Source: Engraulis encrasicolus (taxonomy: Eukaryota > Chordata > Actinopteri > Clupeiformes > Engraulidae). From it: a stretch of 64,000 bases of DNA. The stretch spans positions 14,664,320-14,728,319 of the forward strand of contig NC_085880.1 of assembly GCF_034702125.1 (NCBI RefSeq). The letters run 5' to 3'. Shown here in pieces: positions 40,654 to 54,984 of this stretch. Under the pieces are notes generated by a model, which was not told the origin of the DNA, did not search any database, and saw nothing but the letters and a program-made list of their open reading frames with translations. Positions within the stretch are counted from its first letter, which is position 1. Each line of letters begins with the position of its first letter. The position numbers were made by a program, and so were the translations under genes.

Positions 40654-42873
40654 TGGTCCGTGTACCATTCGTTCTTTTGTTTTTCGATTCAGAACCAAAT
40701 AACAAAAAACGAAAAAACGGCTGGTTATTTCATAATTTCGTTTTAGTGACAAAAGAAAAAACAAATTTCGATCTGAATTTCCAAAATTTATTTTGTACTT
40801 CATTTCAAAACAACGCCAATGAAAAAAAGCCAACGTGCTATTTTTTATTTTTGATATTTTCATTTCTCAGCCTTATGTGCCCCGGAAGTACATAGCGTTT
40901 GCCCCTGCCGTTGGCGATGTTGCGAAACACAGGACGATGTTGCGCTCCACCGCGTTTCTCGTGGCTCTCATTTGACAGCGCGCACGACTGACATAGTTTT
41001 AAATGTCGTAGGCCTAGGCTACCTGAAGACCCCAGGTTTTATTAACAGTTTTGTAATAGACAACGACCACCGAACACTGTTTTGGTGTCTTGTGGGCTTA
41101 CTACAGCTATTAGCTAGGCTTATCAGCGAAGCTGTCTTATGTGGAGATAGCCTATAGTAGCCGAATGGGATCTGGATTTTTTTTTTTTTTAAGGCTGACT
41201 TTTGGTGGCAGGTGGTCGAGTCCACCATGACATTTTGACATTGTGTTGTTGTTGGACTCTCGGAAATAATTGCCCTCTGACGTTTTCCCCACTAGCCATC
41301 AGATCTAATGCCAAGCATTATTTTGTCATGAACCCTAGAAAGTCTCTAGTTTGCCAAATAAAATCGGTCTTCCTGGCGAATTCATTCCCTTTGTCATTGT
41401 CCCTCTTTTTCTGTTAGTAATTTTGACCTGGATATGTTTATCACTGTCATTTTTCTAAACCTACACAATGCGTGCGCAGCACTTAACACAGCAGGCATCT
41501 ATCAAAGGAACGCACCGCGTGTGTGAGCTGCATTCTCCTTATCCCTAATGGAATGGTAAGCCATGTTGAGAGACTTTAATATAATTCAATTTACTCCCGA
41601 TTTGGTTGAGATATTAGGCTTCGGTAAAATGTCAGCACCACATCAACGTTATTTTGGCAAGTGTAATGTGCTGATGCAAGTAATAAGCATAGGCTTACAA
41701 ATAGGGCGCAAGGCTATTCTTCCCAAAGCTAACTGTGTTCAACGTGTTTTTACACATTCAAATACTCCCACTAAAGACATCTCCCAAACTCAACGATGAG
41801 TGCTGCCAGTGCACATTTCACCTAGCACCACACACGTGGACAGCTCGCAGTGCAATACAAGGGCTGCACCAGCTGCAAATGCCAGAGAGACTGATCGCAC
41901 CTAGAGCTACTCAGAAATGTAACCTACTGTACTGATGAGAGGGGGTGAAGTTTTAAACTTCACTTCAAGTTCCAGTGTAAAACTGATGCTATTGATTTTG
42001 TGGTAATTGCCTCCATTTATTTTACTGTAAACCAGCATTTTGGACGGCCTTCATTTGTGATAGGCTATGGCTCGCATTTTTGTTGAAGTTTTGTAACGTG
42101 GACTATCTTCTACGTGTATACTTTTGTTTTAGTTTGGTATAATTACGGACAATGCAAATTACTGAGTTTTGTGTCATTTTGGCATTTTTTGGAAGGAATA
42201 TAATCAAAATAGTCCCGCCGCGTGGATTATTGTTTTGTGACGTGCATGTGAGAGCCTTATGTCGACTAAGGGTACAACAGTATTGTTTGGTTGTATTGTT
42301 TGGTCTTTTGTAGACTGTCTGTACGTATTCACTCATGAAACTGTAACGTGCTTCACACATAATGCCGCCAGAGACGTTAGAATTAAAAGAATCTTTGGTG
42401 CCGCGATTTCAGCACCATGGACAGAGGGCGCCCGTCCACGCAGGCAAGGCGCGTCAGGCCATGTAGAAGGACATGAAAGCTTTTCTGATACATTTTCATG
42501 AAAAATATTGTCGTTTGGATTTGCTTTAGACTGTGAATTTCACATATATGTTTCAAAACACCTCTTCTGACAACATCCAGTATGGATTTAGTTATGATTT
42601 TAACCTATTTAATCGAGGTCGGCTTGTAGGCTATAACTTCCGGGGTACATGCGGCCGAGAAATGAAAATATCAAAAAATAAAAATAGCACGTGAACCTTT
42701 TTTTCATTGGCGTTATTTTGAAATGAAGTAGAAAATAAAATTTGGAAATACAGGTCAAAATTTGTTTTTTTCGTTTTTCACTAAAACGAAATAATGAAAT
42801 AACCAGCCGTTTTTTCGTTTTTTGTTATTTGGTTCTGAATCGAAAAACAAAAGAACGAATGGTACACGGACCA
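40654..42873. mobile_element. Long-TIR DNA transposon, 2.2 kb, with 4-bp TSD
   Basis: Inverted repeats of about 237 bp (40654-40890 and 42637-42873) begin TGGTCCGTGTACCATTCGTT. CAAG flanks both sides (40650-40653 and 42874-42877). Segmental copy B has the unoccupied site: GACACAAG (51683-51690) runs straight into TTCTGGTCATAG, which proves the borders. No ORF above about 90 codons. Sola1, Chapaev or Ginger-type 4-bp duplications are possible. The class is not assigned. Confidence 0.88.
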
Positions 42874-42946
42874 CAAGTGCTGGTCATAGAAAAGTATCAT
42901 ATGACAATGAGGAGTGTATATGTGCATGTGTGTGCCTGTCTTTGTA

Positions 42947-43224
42947 TCATATAAGGAACAGCAGTTGTCCACTGAATGTGGTGTAGTGTCCGGTGTAGGC
43001 AGAGACCCACGCCCCGGCCCCCAGGCGCAGGTAGACTGTGTCCCCGTGCTGCAGCACCAAGGTGACCCCCTGGGACGTGTTGATGTCGTGGGGGGCTTTG
43101 TGGTTGTAGGCCGACACCATGTGTACACCGTTACGCCACAGGCTGGCGCCAGCACTACGAGAGCCACCCGCAAAGATGTGATAGCCGAAACGGTACACTC
43201 CTCTCACCGGGGCCGTGAAGATCC
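42947..43224 (-). CDS. C1q copy 1, exon 4 (stop)
   Basis: Rest of the C1q domain, ending FSGQLLFLI then TGA. Contains the 31-codon stretch (about 43110-43205) that differs from copy 2 at nine residues. Confidence 0.95.
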
Positions 43225-43309
43225 CTGAAGGCAACAACAAAAGATCAACAAAGGTCAAACCCTGTCCAAATAAAGGCATACAGAAAACAAAGAGTGCTTC
43301 ATACTCACC

Positions 43310-43398
<89 letters not shown>

Positions 43399-43731
43399 TA
43401 TGTGTCTTATCCTCACCTGTGTGTTTGTTGTAGGCGTTGCCTATGTTGGTGAAAACATGGTCGTAGACAAGGGTGATGGTTGTGTCAAAGGGGCCGATGT
43501 GTTTGTTAGACGTCACTGAGAACGAGGCTGAGAATGCCACCTTACTCACTGCGGAGGAGAAACAGCAGGTCAGTGAGTGTGTGATGATATATTTATAATT
43601 AGGTTAATGATAATTATAACAGAAACTGTTATCCATTGCACAACTGGCTATAGCCCACATTATGTCTTATTAATATTTTGGGTTACTTGGTAGAAAATAC
43701 TCAACACCACCTTATTTGTTTTACACGCACG

Positions 43732-43801
<70 letters not shown>

Positions 43802-44273
43802 CCTCTACTGTTGTAGGTGTGTGTGTGTATACCTTCTGTATTGCTGGTAATCTGGAGTAGGGTGTTGTTCAGTTCTGTGTTGGAGGCCTCAAGTTGCTCT
43901 GATTGGACGCTCTGCTCTTCAGCTCGCTTCTCATTGGCTGCCAGCCTAGCCTCAGCAGCACTCAGCCTGTCTGCTAAAGCTAGGACACACGGGAACACAC
44001 ACATACAGTACATTTGTATTTTCCTGTGAGCTAGGACACAAGGAAACACACACACGCACGCACACGGTTGAAACATGTTGGCTTTTTTAATCATGTTTTA
44101 GCCCTAAGATGGGCTTTTTAATGGACTTCCTCTTTTTCACCTGGAGTTGCCTGGATTTTCCCTTTTTTGAATTGTTATCGAGGTATTGCATGCTGTAATC
44201 GAATATCTATTTAATTTAATCTATTTATTTTAGATTCTATTATATATTTTTTTCTGATATCGTGCAGCCCCAA

Positions 44274-44366
<93 letters not shown>

Positions 44367-45007
44367 ACAGAGGTGTTCCCATATGGAAAGGATATTGTAA
44401 AATCATTTCAAGATTTACAAATTCGAAAATATTTCTATGACAGTGAAAACAGATACCTACATTTAACCTACAATTTTTGGGGGTAGATTTAAGTTACCTT
44501 ACAGGGGAAGATTGGCCCCTTTTCTCATACAGAATTATTAGATGAAACTAGTATGAATAAAGTACAAATTGTAGATGGCATTTAGATAATGTGTATGATA
44601 CAATTACTTTCCTTGTCTTCATATAATGTTTTGTTCATACAATAATTCTCTATGAGAAAACACCAAAAGGGGCCGCATTCAAGAGAAAATCATACACGGA
44701 ATATGTATATTTTATATAAATAATTCTAAGTTTTAAGCCATTTTTTTCTGTATGGGTTACCTTCATTCTCTCTCTTCAGCTCCTCTATTTCCTTCTCCAG
44801 TTGTGTCTTGGTGTGTGTGAGCTCCAGTTTCTGCTCTGCAATATGTGCACTCATCTCTCTCAGCACGGTGTGGACATCAGGCACACACTCCTGTCCTGTT
44901 GATGCCTCCCCTCCATGATCGGCCACAACTCCACTGACACACAAACACAAACACACACACCAGTACAGGGCCAGCGGCACAGCTCCAGGAGTTCTTGTCT
45001 TCATCAT
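42947..45007 (-). CDS. Secreted coiled-coil C1q-domain protein, copy 1
   Basis: Exons in transcript order: 44761-45007, 43833-43973, 43417-43548, 42947-43224 (stop). All have GT/AG borders and matching phases, giving 265 residues. Residues 1-29 are a signal peptide (PLALYWCVCLCLCVSGVVA). Cys at ECVPD may crosslink chains. About 45-130 is a heptad-rich coiled coil (LTHTKTQLEKEIEELKRENE, LSAAEARLAANEKRAEE). The C-terminal 135 residues are a C1q/TNF-like beta-sandwich (VAFSASFS at the start, GIFTAPVRGVYRFGYHIFAG, final FSGQLLFLI). No collagen repeat, so it belongs with fish C1q-like proteins that trimerise through the head and coil. Upstream of the ATG the minus strand has a GATAAAAAGG box and an inverted CCAAT (about 45170-45230), shared with copy 2. 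Function is inferred only: an extracellular ligand-binding or immune lectin-like role. Confidence 0.93.
43314..43396. repeat. (TG)n microsatellite
   Basis: About 41 TG units in intron 3 of C1q copy 1. Much shorter (about 9 units) at the same place in copy 2. Confidence 0.97.
43417..43548 (-). CDS. C1q copy 1, exon 3
   Basis: First C1q-domain strands: SKVAFSASFSVTSNKHIGPF to NAYNKHT. The protein sequence is identical to copy 2. Confidence 0.95.
43727..43799. repeat. (CA)n microsatellite
   Basis: Intron 2 of C1q copy 1. At the matching place copy 2 has a (CT)n-(CA)n compound. Confidence 0.97.
43833..43973 (-). CDS. C1q copy 1, exon 2
   Basis: Second coiled-coil half, ending TLLQITSNTE, with an N-glycosylation sequon (NNT). 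Donor GTATAC. Confidence 0.93.
44155..44362. repeat. MITE remnant plus (CA)n in C1q copy 1 intron 1
   Basis: 44173-44268 (GAGGTATTGCATGCTGT, then CTGATATCGTGCAGCCC) is a shortened version of the element at about 53110-53425 of copy 2. A CA run of about 45 units follows at 44273-44360. Confidence 0.8.
44761..45007 (-). CDS. C1q copy 1, exon 1
   Basis: ATG at 45007. Two adjacent Met codons open the frame. Encodes the signal peptide and the first coiled-coil half. Ends in phase 1. Confidence 0.92.
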
Positions 45008-45299
45008 GAGACACTTGCACTACGTACACACACACGCTTAGGTACCCTCCAGCTGACTAATGTCCCAGATTCAGGCCCAGCAGGCCAAATACACGTCACA
45101 CACACTCACTCACACACACACATAGACGCACAGATGTCTCTGAGGTGCAACAGTGGTTGTGCCCTCAAAAGATTTTCCTTTTTATCTGTTTTTTTTTTCG
45201 TAAATCAAGAGAGACCCAAAACAGCCAATGGGGTGAACGGGATGACAGGTAATGAAATATGGACAAACACTTCCTTCCATTGGGCAAACCAGTTTTGCT

Positions 45300-45357
45300 A
45301 CATTGGTAATAACACACACACATACATAGACACACACACACACACATGCATGTACGT

Positions 45358-45404
<47 letters not shown>

Positions 45405-45425
45405 GGCATGCACACTTGCACACAA
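45300..45425. repeat. (CA)n microsatellite
   Basis: Compound CA run upstream of C1q copy 1. ORFs reading HTHT or VCVC here are artefacts. Confidence 0.93.
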
Positions 45426-45639
45426 ACCTATTTATTACTAATTCTTGAGGCGCAAAAAAAGATGTATTAGATGCATGACACAGACAAAAGGCAGGACATG
45501 TGCACATGTCACAAACTTAGTCACAAAAAGTTTAAATCATAAGTCAGTCAAACGTCTATGGCTAGAAAGTTGAGTATCATTTATTATGAGGCAATTGGCA
45601 GTTGGGCATTTTTGGCATAGACCAAGCCCCTTACACAGT

Positions 45640-46436
45640 TTTTTTCAGGGGGCAGTACAACTAAAGAAACACTAAAGAACAGTAAAGAACACTTCCTGGC
45701 AAAATCAGGTCAAGAAATCAAGAGGTTTGCATGAAAGACAAGTGTGATAATGACGCAACCAGGAACAAGAGAAACACTAAAGCTTAAATATACAGAAAAA
45801 GCGAGGCAAGGCAAATGCATTTCATACACAGACGCAATTCAATGTGCCTCACAAAAAAAAGAAAAAGAAAGAAAACAAAAAAAAATAATTAGACAATTGA
45901 AAAAAATAAGATGAAGACATTAAATTAGAATAAAAAAAAATACATAGCCTATCATTCAGAGCTGCTAGGGGTCGACATCTGAGAACAGCTTAGTCTTGAG
46001 TCTAGATTTAAAATGATCAGTATTGTGTGCATTTCTTTTACATCATCTGGAAGCTGGTCCAAAGGCTTTACAGCGTAGTAGGATCTAAAAAGGCTGCCTC
46101 TTCACACTTTGTTTTGAACATTGGGATTACCAGCAAGTTCTTCTCTTCTCCATTGCTCTTGTTTGACAAATGCAATGCAATGTAATGTAATGTAATCTTA
46201 GGGACCTAGTTGGTGCATACCGCTGAAACATTACCTTTAATTATTTAAACACAAGAAGTAATGTATTAAAACCGATTATGTAGCACTGGGAGCCAATGCA
46301 TTGAATTGGAGTCATGTGGTCAATCTTTGTTTTCGAAAGAACCCTTGCTGTGTGATGGTCTTTTTGGGGAGGCCTGTAAAAAGTAGCACTGCTTCATCAC
46401 AATTGTGCCCAATTACTCCAGATCATGTTTTGATCA
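45640..46436. other. No gene seen, probable LINE flank
   Basis: 45955-46430 contains phrases typical of an L2/CR1-like LINE 3' region on the minus strand (for example GGGAGCCAATGCATTGAATT). It leads into the RT fragment but is too degraded to translate. Confidence 0.5.
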
Positions 46437-46765
46437 TGAGTTTAGAAATGTTTTTAGGTGGTAAAATACAGAGTTAGTAACGGCTTCCATGTGATTATTC
46501 AAGTTTAGGTTGGTATCAATAAGGACACCAAGGTTTTTGACTGTATCAGTTGCTTTCAGACCCTTAGTTTCAAGGACAGTAGCAATCTTGACCCTTTCCT
46601 CCCTTTTCCCAAATATAATGACTTCAGTTTTCTCTGTGTTCAGCTGGAGGGAATCCAATTGTTAATTTGGTCAGTGCAATGAGTTATTTGAAAGGGGCGT
46701 AGTCATTGAGGGACATAGATAAGTAGAGTTGGGTGTCATCCGCATAGCTATGGTAATTTATTGAG
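46437..46765 (-). pseudogene. L2/CR1-like LINE reverse-transcriptase fragment
   Basis: The minus strand reads SYADDTQLYLSMS (catalytic YADD box, about 46722-46760) and, after a break, SLQLNTEKTEVIIFG and VKNLGVLIDTNLNLNNHM, the conserved order after YADD in L2/Maui-type LINEs. A stop or frame shift lies between the blocks. A truncated relic between the two C1q copies. Confidence 0.85.
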
Positions 46766-46789
46766 TTATTCTTGATTGTCCGAGTTAGT

Positions 46790-49740
46790 CCGGCGGATTA
46801 GACACACAAAAGGGCCTAATCATGCACTTTTGAGTAAAAGCATGAAAATTGGTACACATATCCTTCTCGATATGCTGATTAATATTAGCGTTGGAGGCGT
46901 CGCGAAAAAAGAATTTTCAAGATGGCCGCCAAATCCAATATGGCCAACCCAAATTAATGAAACTACCTGACACGTTGATGTAAAAGCATGAAAATTGGTA
47001 CATATATTCTTCTTGATATGCTAATTAATATTAGCATTGCAGGCACCGCGAAAAATTATGAATTTTCAAGATGGCCGCCAAATCCAATATGGCCAACCCA
47101 TATTAATGAAACTACCTGACACTTTGTAGTAAAGGCCTGAAAATTGGTACACATGTCCTTCTTAATATGCTGATCAATGTTATTGTTGGAGGCGCCACGA
47201 AAAATGCTGTATTTTCAAGATGGCCGTCACATCCAATATGGCCAACCCATATTAATGAAGCTACTGTACCTGAAACTTTGTTGTAAGCCCATGAAATTTA
47301 TATATATAATTTATATTCTGATTAATAAAAGAAATGGAGGCATTGCAAAGAAAGTTTAATTTTCAAAATGGCCGCCAAATCAAATCTAGCCAACCCATAT
47401 TAATGGAACCATTGATGAATTTAACACCCACTTTGTAGTAAAAGCATGAAAAATGGTACACATTTACCTCTTGATATGCTGATTAATATTTGAAATGGAG
47501 GCATAGCAAATAAAACCCAAATTTTCAAGATGGCCGCCAAATCAAATGTAGCCAACCCATATACATTAATCCTCCAGGCACATTGTGGGATATACAGTAC
47601 CTCTAGCAGTTAGTGACGACTTCATAGGCCTTGTGTTTAATATGCCTCTCATGACCACAAATTCAAAAGGGTCAAGATTTGTCAATTCATGGACATGGTT
47701 AAAACATGGTTAAGAAAAGAAACCAATAATTAATTACTATTTCTAGCTGTACTTCAAGGTTTTCAAACAAACTGCAATCCTGTCCCATGCATGTTGTATG
47801 GGTATGTCTTGCCTGGTTAACACCAGTTGATCTCACAAGTGAGATACTCTGAAGGTTACATATGCAATTTCTGAGGGATGGAATCCATGCTGTCTTTCAG
47901 ATCAGAAAGTGTGCAAAGCAGCATGGGATTCCCCAGGTTGTAATATATCCCATGGCCAACATCAATCAAACTGCCAACAATGCCTAATTAAAAGATACAC
48001 ACAAACTTTGAATAAATGGTGAATGGTACAGTTGGTGCAAAGTCAACTCTGGGTATGTAAATTTGAGTAACCTTGAGTGAAAGTTTACCTGTACAGTATT
48101 AGGATTCATTTTTTTGGCTATAATAATGGTGTGCAAGATTTGGCTTATGGTGAACCCCCATTTCTGTATTTGTAGTTCAAGGTAATATGCAAACTACAAC
48201 ATAAGCATGGTGAAGTTGATAAGATTTGATGTAACCCCCATGTTGAGGGGGGACAAGATTTTGTTTTGTTACCTACAGTACTTGAATGAAGGTTGTGCAC
48301 ATTTATTTCAATGATAAATGGCTCAAATCCATTGAAAATGTGACTAAAATATTTATTGACTCATCAAAGACTACAAATATGTTTCTACTACAAGTACAGA
48401 GAAATTTATACTGAGATAAATATAGGATATTTTATGCCCATTTATACATCTATGGGTTGGCCATATTTGAAGTGGGGCCATCTTGAAAATTCTTTTGATG
48501 TTTTGATGATGTTAACACAATAAAAAGATACATGTGTTTTCATGCTTTCGCAGCAAATTGTGCCCTGGTTTCACTAATGTACTGTAACACAATATGTAAC
48601 ACTACATATCTATATATAACATTAGTAGGGTAGGGTTTGATGTTTCGAAATTAGGCTATGTTAGGATCACTTCCAGAGTAATCTTTTTTAGGACTATTAC
48701 TTGTGTGTGTGTGTCTGTGTGCGTTCACGCACTTCTCACGTGAACCCTTCTACATTATTATACATATCAATATATATCAATACATTATTATACAAAGTAT
48801 ATGTGTGCTGATTGCATGCTCCTGCTACAAAGTGCATGGTGGTTTCACTAATATGGGTCAAACATGTTTGATTTGTCTGGAAAATTCAGAATTTTTTTCA
48901 TACCTCCATTCCTAATATTAATCTGCACATAAAGATGTAACTGTGTAGGCTACCAATTATGATGCTTTTACCACAAAGTGCCCGGTAGTTAATATGGGTT
49001 GGCCATATTGGATTTGGCGGCCATTTTGAAAATTCTGTGTTTTTCACATTTAATAATCAGCTGAAAAGAAGGAAATGTATATTTTCATGCTTTTACTACG
49101 TGCATAATGGATTCACTCATCTGCTATACAATTCCTGTTATATGGGTCGGCCATATTTCATTTGGTGGCCATTTTGAACATTTCAATTTTGGTTTTACGC
49201 AACAATTGCATTTCTAACATTAATAGGTACATCATAGAGTATGTATTTACCAAATTTCAGGCATTTATGACGGAGTGCATGATGGTTTCTCACTAATATG
49301 GGTTGGCCATATTGGATTTGGCGGCCATCTTGAAAATACAGCATTTTTCGTGGCGCCTCCAACAATAACATTGATCAGCATATTAAGAAGGACATGTGTA
49401 CCAATTTTCAGGCCTTTACTACAAAGTGTCAGGTAGTTTCGTTAATATGGGTTGGCCATATTGGATTTGGCGGCCATCTTGAAAATTCATAATTTTTCGC
49501 TACGCCTCCAATGCTAATATTAATCAGCATATCAAGAAGGATATATATACCAATTTCCATGCTTTTACAACAACGTGTCAGGTAGTTTCATTAATTTGGG
49601 TTGGCCATATTGGATTTGGCGGCCATCTTGAAAATTCTTCATTTTTTGCGACGCCTCCAACGCTTATATTAATAAGTATAGGAAGAGGTATATGTGTACC
49701 AATTTTCATGCTTTTACTCAAAAGTGCATGATCAATTCAC
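46790..49740. repeat. 2.9-kb palindrome of 149-bp tandem units
   Basis: The left arm (46790-47620) has five units each containing AAGATGGCCGCCAAATCCAA and AACCCATATTAATG. The unit landmark falls at 46921, 47070, 47219, 47368 and 47529 (spacing 149, 149, 149, 161). The right arm (48440-49740) has the units inverted, with the landmark at 48477, 49019, 49168, 49324, 49473 and 49622. The ends pair: ATGCACTTTTGAGTAAAAGC at 46820 against GCTTTTACTCAAAAGTGCAT near 49712. The spacer (47630-48440) has no visible gene. Likely a large DNA-transposon-like element with repeated inverted ends. Confidence 0.88.
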
Positions 49741-49904
49741 TTATAATTAAAGGCAGACAAGATAACGAGGTACCAGGGCAGACAAGAACACAGGTGAGGG
49801 AAATAATGTCATTAACAAAAGTGGGGACACAAGTTAAGCAGATTGAGCACAGGTGAAATCAGTACTGGTAAGTAGACAAAAACTGGTCAAACCGGAAACC
49901 AATG

Positions 49905-49996
49905 GGCTCGTTCGTGACGAAGCAGTGCTGCTTTTGCTAGGCAGTGGGCATGCTCACTGCTTAGCAAAAGCAGCACTGCTTCGTCACGAACGAGCC
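49905..49996. repeat. 92-bp near-perfect hairpin
   Basis: Left arm GGCTCGTTCGTGACGAAGCA, then GTGCTGCTTTTGCTA, pairs almost perfectly with TAGCAAAAGCAGCAC, then TGCTTCGTCACGAACGAGCC. The centre is GCATGC. Could be a MITE, a cruciform-forming site or a small-RNA precursor. Confidence 0.92.
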
Positions 49997-51055
49997 TAAT
50001 ATAACTAAAATGGGATCAATTGCGACAGGTGAGACAAATGAGGGGTGGGGCAGGCAATGTCACAGGAAAACTCGACAGGCTCTCTCTAATACATGTTCTA
50101 AATTTTGTTAATTATAACCTGACTGCACGAACCTAGCTACGCACAACTCAACCTATGATTGTTGGAAACCGCTGTTGGTCAAAAAATTAGCTTATGTGGT
50201 TGGCTGCCAGTGTCTTGCCCCTACTCATAACATTGTGTTGATAAACACTGAGACACACATGTATATACCACAGTGGGTTTACATACAGTGTCCAAACTCG
50301 CCATCCAACCCGTGCCTGCAGTTCACCTAGGAGCCCATAAGGCTGGCGCTATTCACACACAATTGTGCTCGCTGTCGGCTGAAACCTGACAATATTACTG
50401 TGGGTTCTGAGAAACTGATGTGGATTTAAATCAAATGTACAATAACCTGGGAGTTATCCTTCTGATTTCTTATAGGTTTGGCATTTATGAGTCAGCCTCC
50501 GCTAGCTTCTTGCTAACGAAATTTCTTTACGGCAGTCGTGATCACAGCAATGTTTTACAAAGATCACGCAAGTTTAAAAATTCAAACTAAGTGCTGTTTG
50601 AAAGGATAATTTATCCTGCCTTTAGAAAATATGATTCTCTCCCAAGCAACGGCAGCATCTGTGGTTGAGCTCCATAGGACCCCATTCATTCTAATGACGT
50701 GTCCAGACCAAGAGCGAACGGAGCTGCCTGGCAGCGTGGGTAGCAGAAGAAGTTTCACCTTGCTAATCGCATAACGGCTCTGGCTTGACAGCCTGGGACA
50801 TTCAGAGATATAAAAGTTCCAATTGGTTTTCGCCAAATTGCGTCATAGCTCATTACCATAAGATAAGATGACTTTTAATCGTTAAAATTCGCTTTGGTCG
50901 CTCAGTTCGCTTCGCTCCTGGCGAATTTGCTTTGGTAGCACTGGTCGTGTGCCTTCCATAGAGAAATAATGACTTCCGTCGCTTCGTTCGCTCTTGGTCT
51001 GGACACGGCATGACAGCATCTGCGCTCCTTGATTGGCGCCACTTAGTGGTCAGCA
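49997..51055. other. No gene seen
   Basis: Intergenic. The CGCTTCGCTC/GCGAATTTG phrases at 50885-50985 form a weak local palindrome. Confidence 0.45.
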
Positions 51056-51058
51056 GTC

Positions 51059-51252
51059 TTGCCAGATTGGGCTGTTTCCCGTCCAATTGGGCTGGGCGGG
51101 TAAAGATGGGCTGGGCGGGTAAAAATGACATTTAGCTGAAAAACCCGCCCAATTTTTGCCATAGAAATCAATAGAATTGGGCGGTATTTTGTGCTTATAG
51201 GCGGGTTTTGAGCATATTTTGGGCTGGAATCATCAGCCTCATCTGGCAACTC
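51059..51252. mobile_element. Probable MITE
   Basis: TTGCCAGATTGGGC on the left and ATCTGGCAACTC on the right are inverted. The interior repeats GGGCTGGGCGGGTAAA and its complement-like GGCGGGTTTT. A target duplication is not evident. Confidence 0.55.
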
Positions 51253-51763
51253 TGGTGGACAGTACCACGCGGAAAAAGTCAGGACTTTTGTCTCTTGTAA
51301 TACCCATGAACCCTCTCTGCTAATATCCTGACTCCCGTCCTCCCTTGCCAGCTTTTGGTCTCATGATGTCACTGATGACAGAAGTGAATTTCAATATCTC
51401 ACAAAAGTGCCACAAAAATGTCTTTTACTTATTTGGAATCGGGATGGTGAATGAAAAATAGTCCCCCAAAAAGTTTTTAAAACAACTGGAAAAGAAGTAA
51501 AACCTAAGGCACAATTCTGATCATTACGATGAAATGTGTTTTGCTATAGGCCCCTACCTTTCCTGCCAATTTCCCATGGTGGCCCCCCTAGCACAACCTC
51601 ACTGCCCTCAACGGGTCCTTATCCCACACTTTGAATATCACTAGGTTATACCACAAAAAAGAAGCCACAAATACATGTATTTGACACAAGTTCTGGTCAT
51701 AGAAAAATATCATATGACAATCAGGAGTGTGTGTGCACATGTGTGCATGTGCCTGTCTTCGTA

Positions 51764-53694
<1,931 letters not shown>

Positions 53695-53968
53695 GACACA
53701 CTTGCACTTACACACACTCTAGCTGACTAGTGTCCCAGATTCAGGCCCAGAAGGTCAAATACACAGTTAGTCACACACAAACACGTGTCTCTGTGCTGCT
53801 CTGGAGTGCAACAGTGTGTTTTTATCGGAGGGGTTTTTATCAAGAGAGACCCAAACAGCCAATGGGGTGAAAAAGGGATGTCAGTCATGTGACCTGGTGG
53901 TGAAATACGGGAAACACTTCCTTATGAGTTTGACTGGACAAAACAGTATTGCCACATTTGGGAACACA

Positions 53969-54544
<576 letters not shown>

Positions 54545-54649
54545 TTGGCAAATATATGTAACAGTGAGCTATATATGATGATTATTTTATGTGTAATATG
54601 TGTGTTACGTCTTGTGGACAATGTCTTCTTTTATGTATGTGTGTATGCT

Positions 54650-54704
54650 ACTTGACACCTTAATTTCCCCCTGGGATCAATAAACGATACTCTACTCTAC
54701 TCTA

Positions 54705-54740
<36 letters not shown>
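54650..54740 (+). repeat. Retroposon 3' tail with (TCTAC)n and (CA)n
   Basis: TTAATTTCCCCCTGGGATCA followed by ATAAACGATAC and TCTAC repeats is the recognisable 3' end of fish non-LTR retroelements. Confidence 0.6.
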
Positions 54741-54741
<1 letters not shown>

Positions 54742-54984
54742 GCACGCACGTCACACACACACGCACACAAACCTATTTATTAGTTATTCTTGAGGCGCAA
54801 AAACGAATATTAAATATCGATTTATCAGATTCATTACACAGACAAAAGACAGGACATGTAACAAACTTAGTAACAATAAGTTTAATTCATAAATGAATAA
54901 AATGCTTATGGCTGGAGAGGCAACAGCCAGCATTCCCCATTAAGTTAGGCCCAGGGCTTTTTGGCGTAGACCAGTCCCACACAC

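Larger units (their letters stand above)
40518..45640. repeat. Segmental duplication, copy A (carries C1q gene 1)
   Basis: Matches copy B (about 51555-54985) in direct orientation, from CCAATTTCCCATGGTGGCCC on the left, through the whole C1q gene, to the GACAAAAG(G/A)CAGGACATGT block on the right. Copy A is interrupted by the transposon at 40654-42873. Confidence 0.88.

Noticed and set aside
42781..43228. ORFs overlapping the C1q exons in other frames (also 51721-52045 and 43215-43519)
   Set aside because: Shadow frames of the C1q exons.
46790..49740. CRISPR-like array
   Set aside because: Units are 149 bp, contiguous and in opposed arms, in a eukaryotic genome. No spacer pattern.
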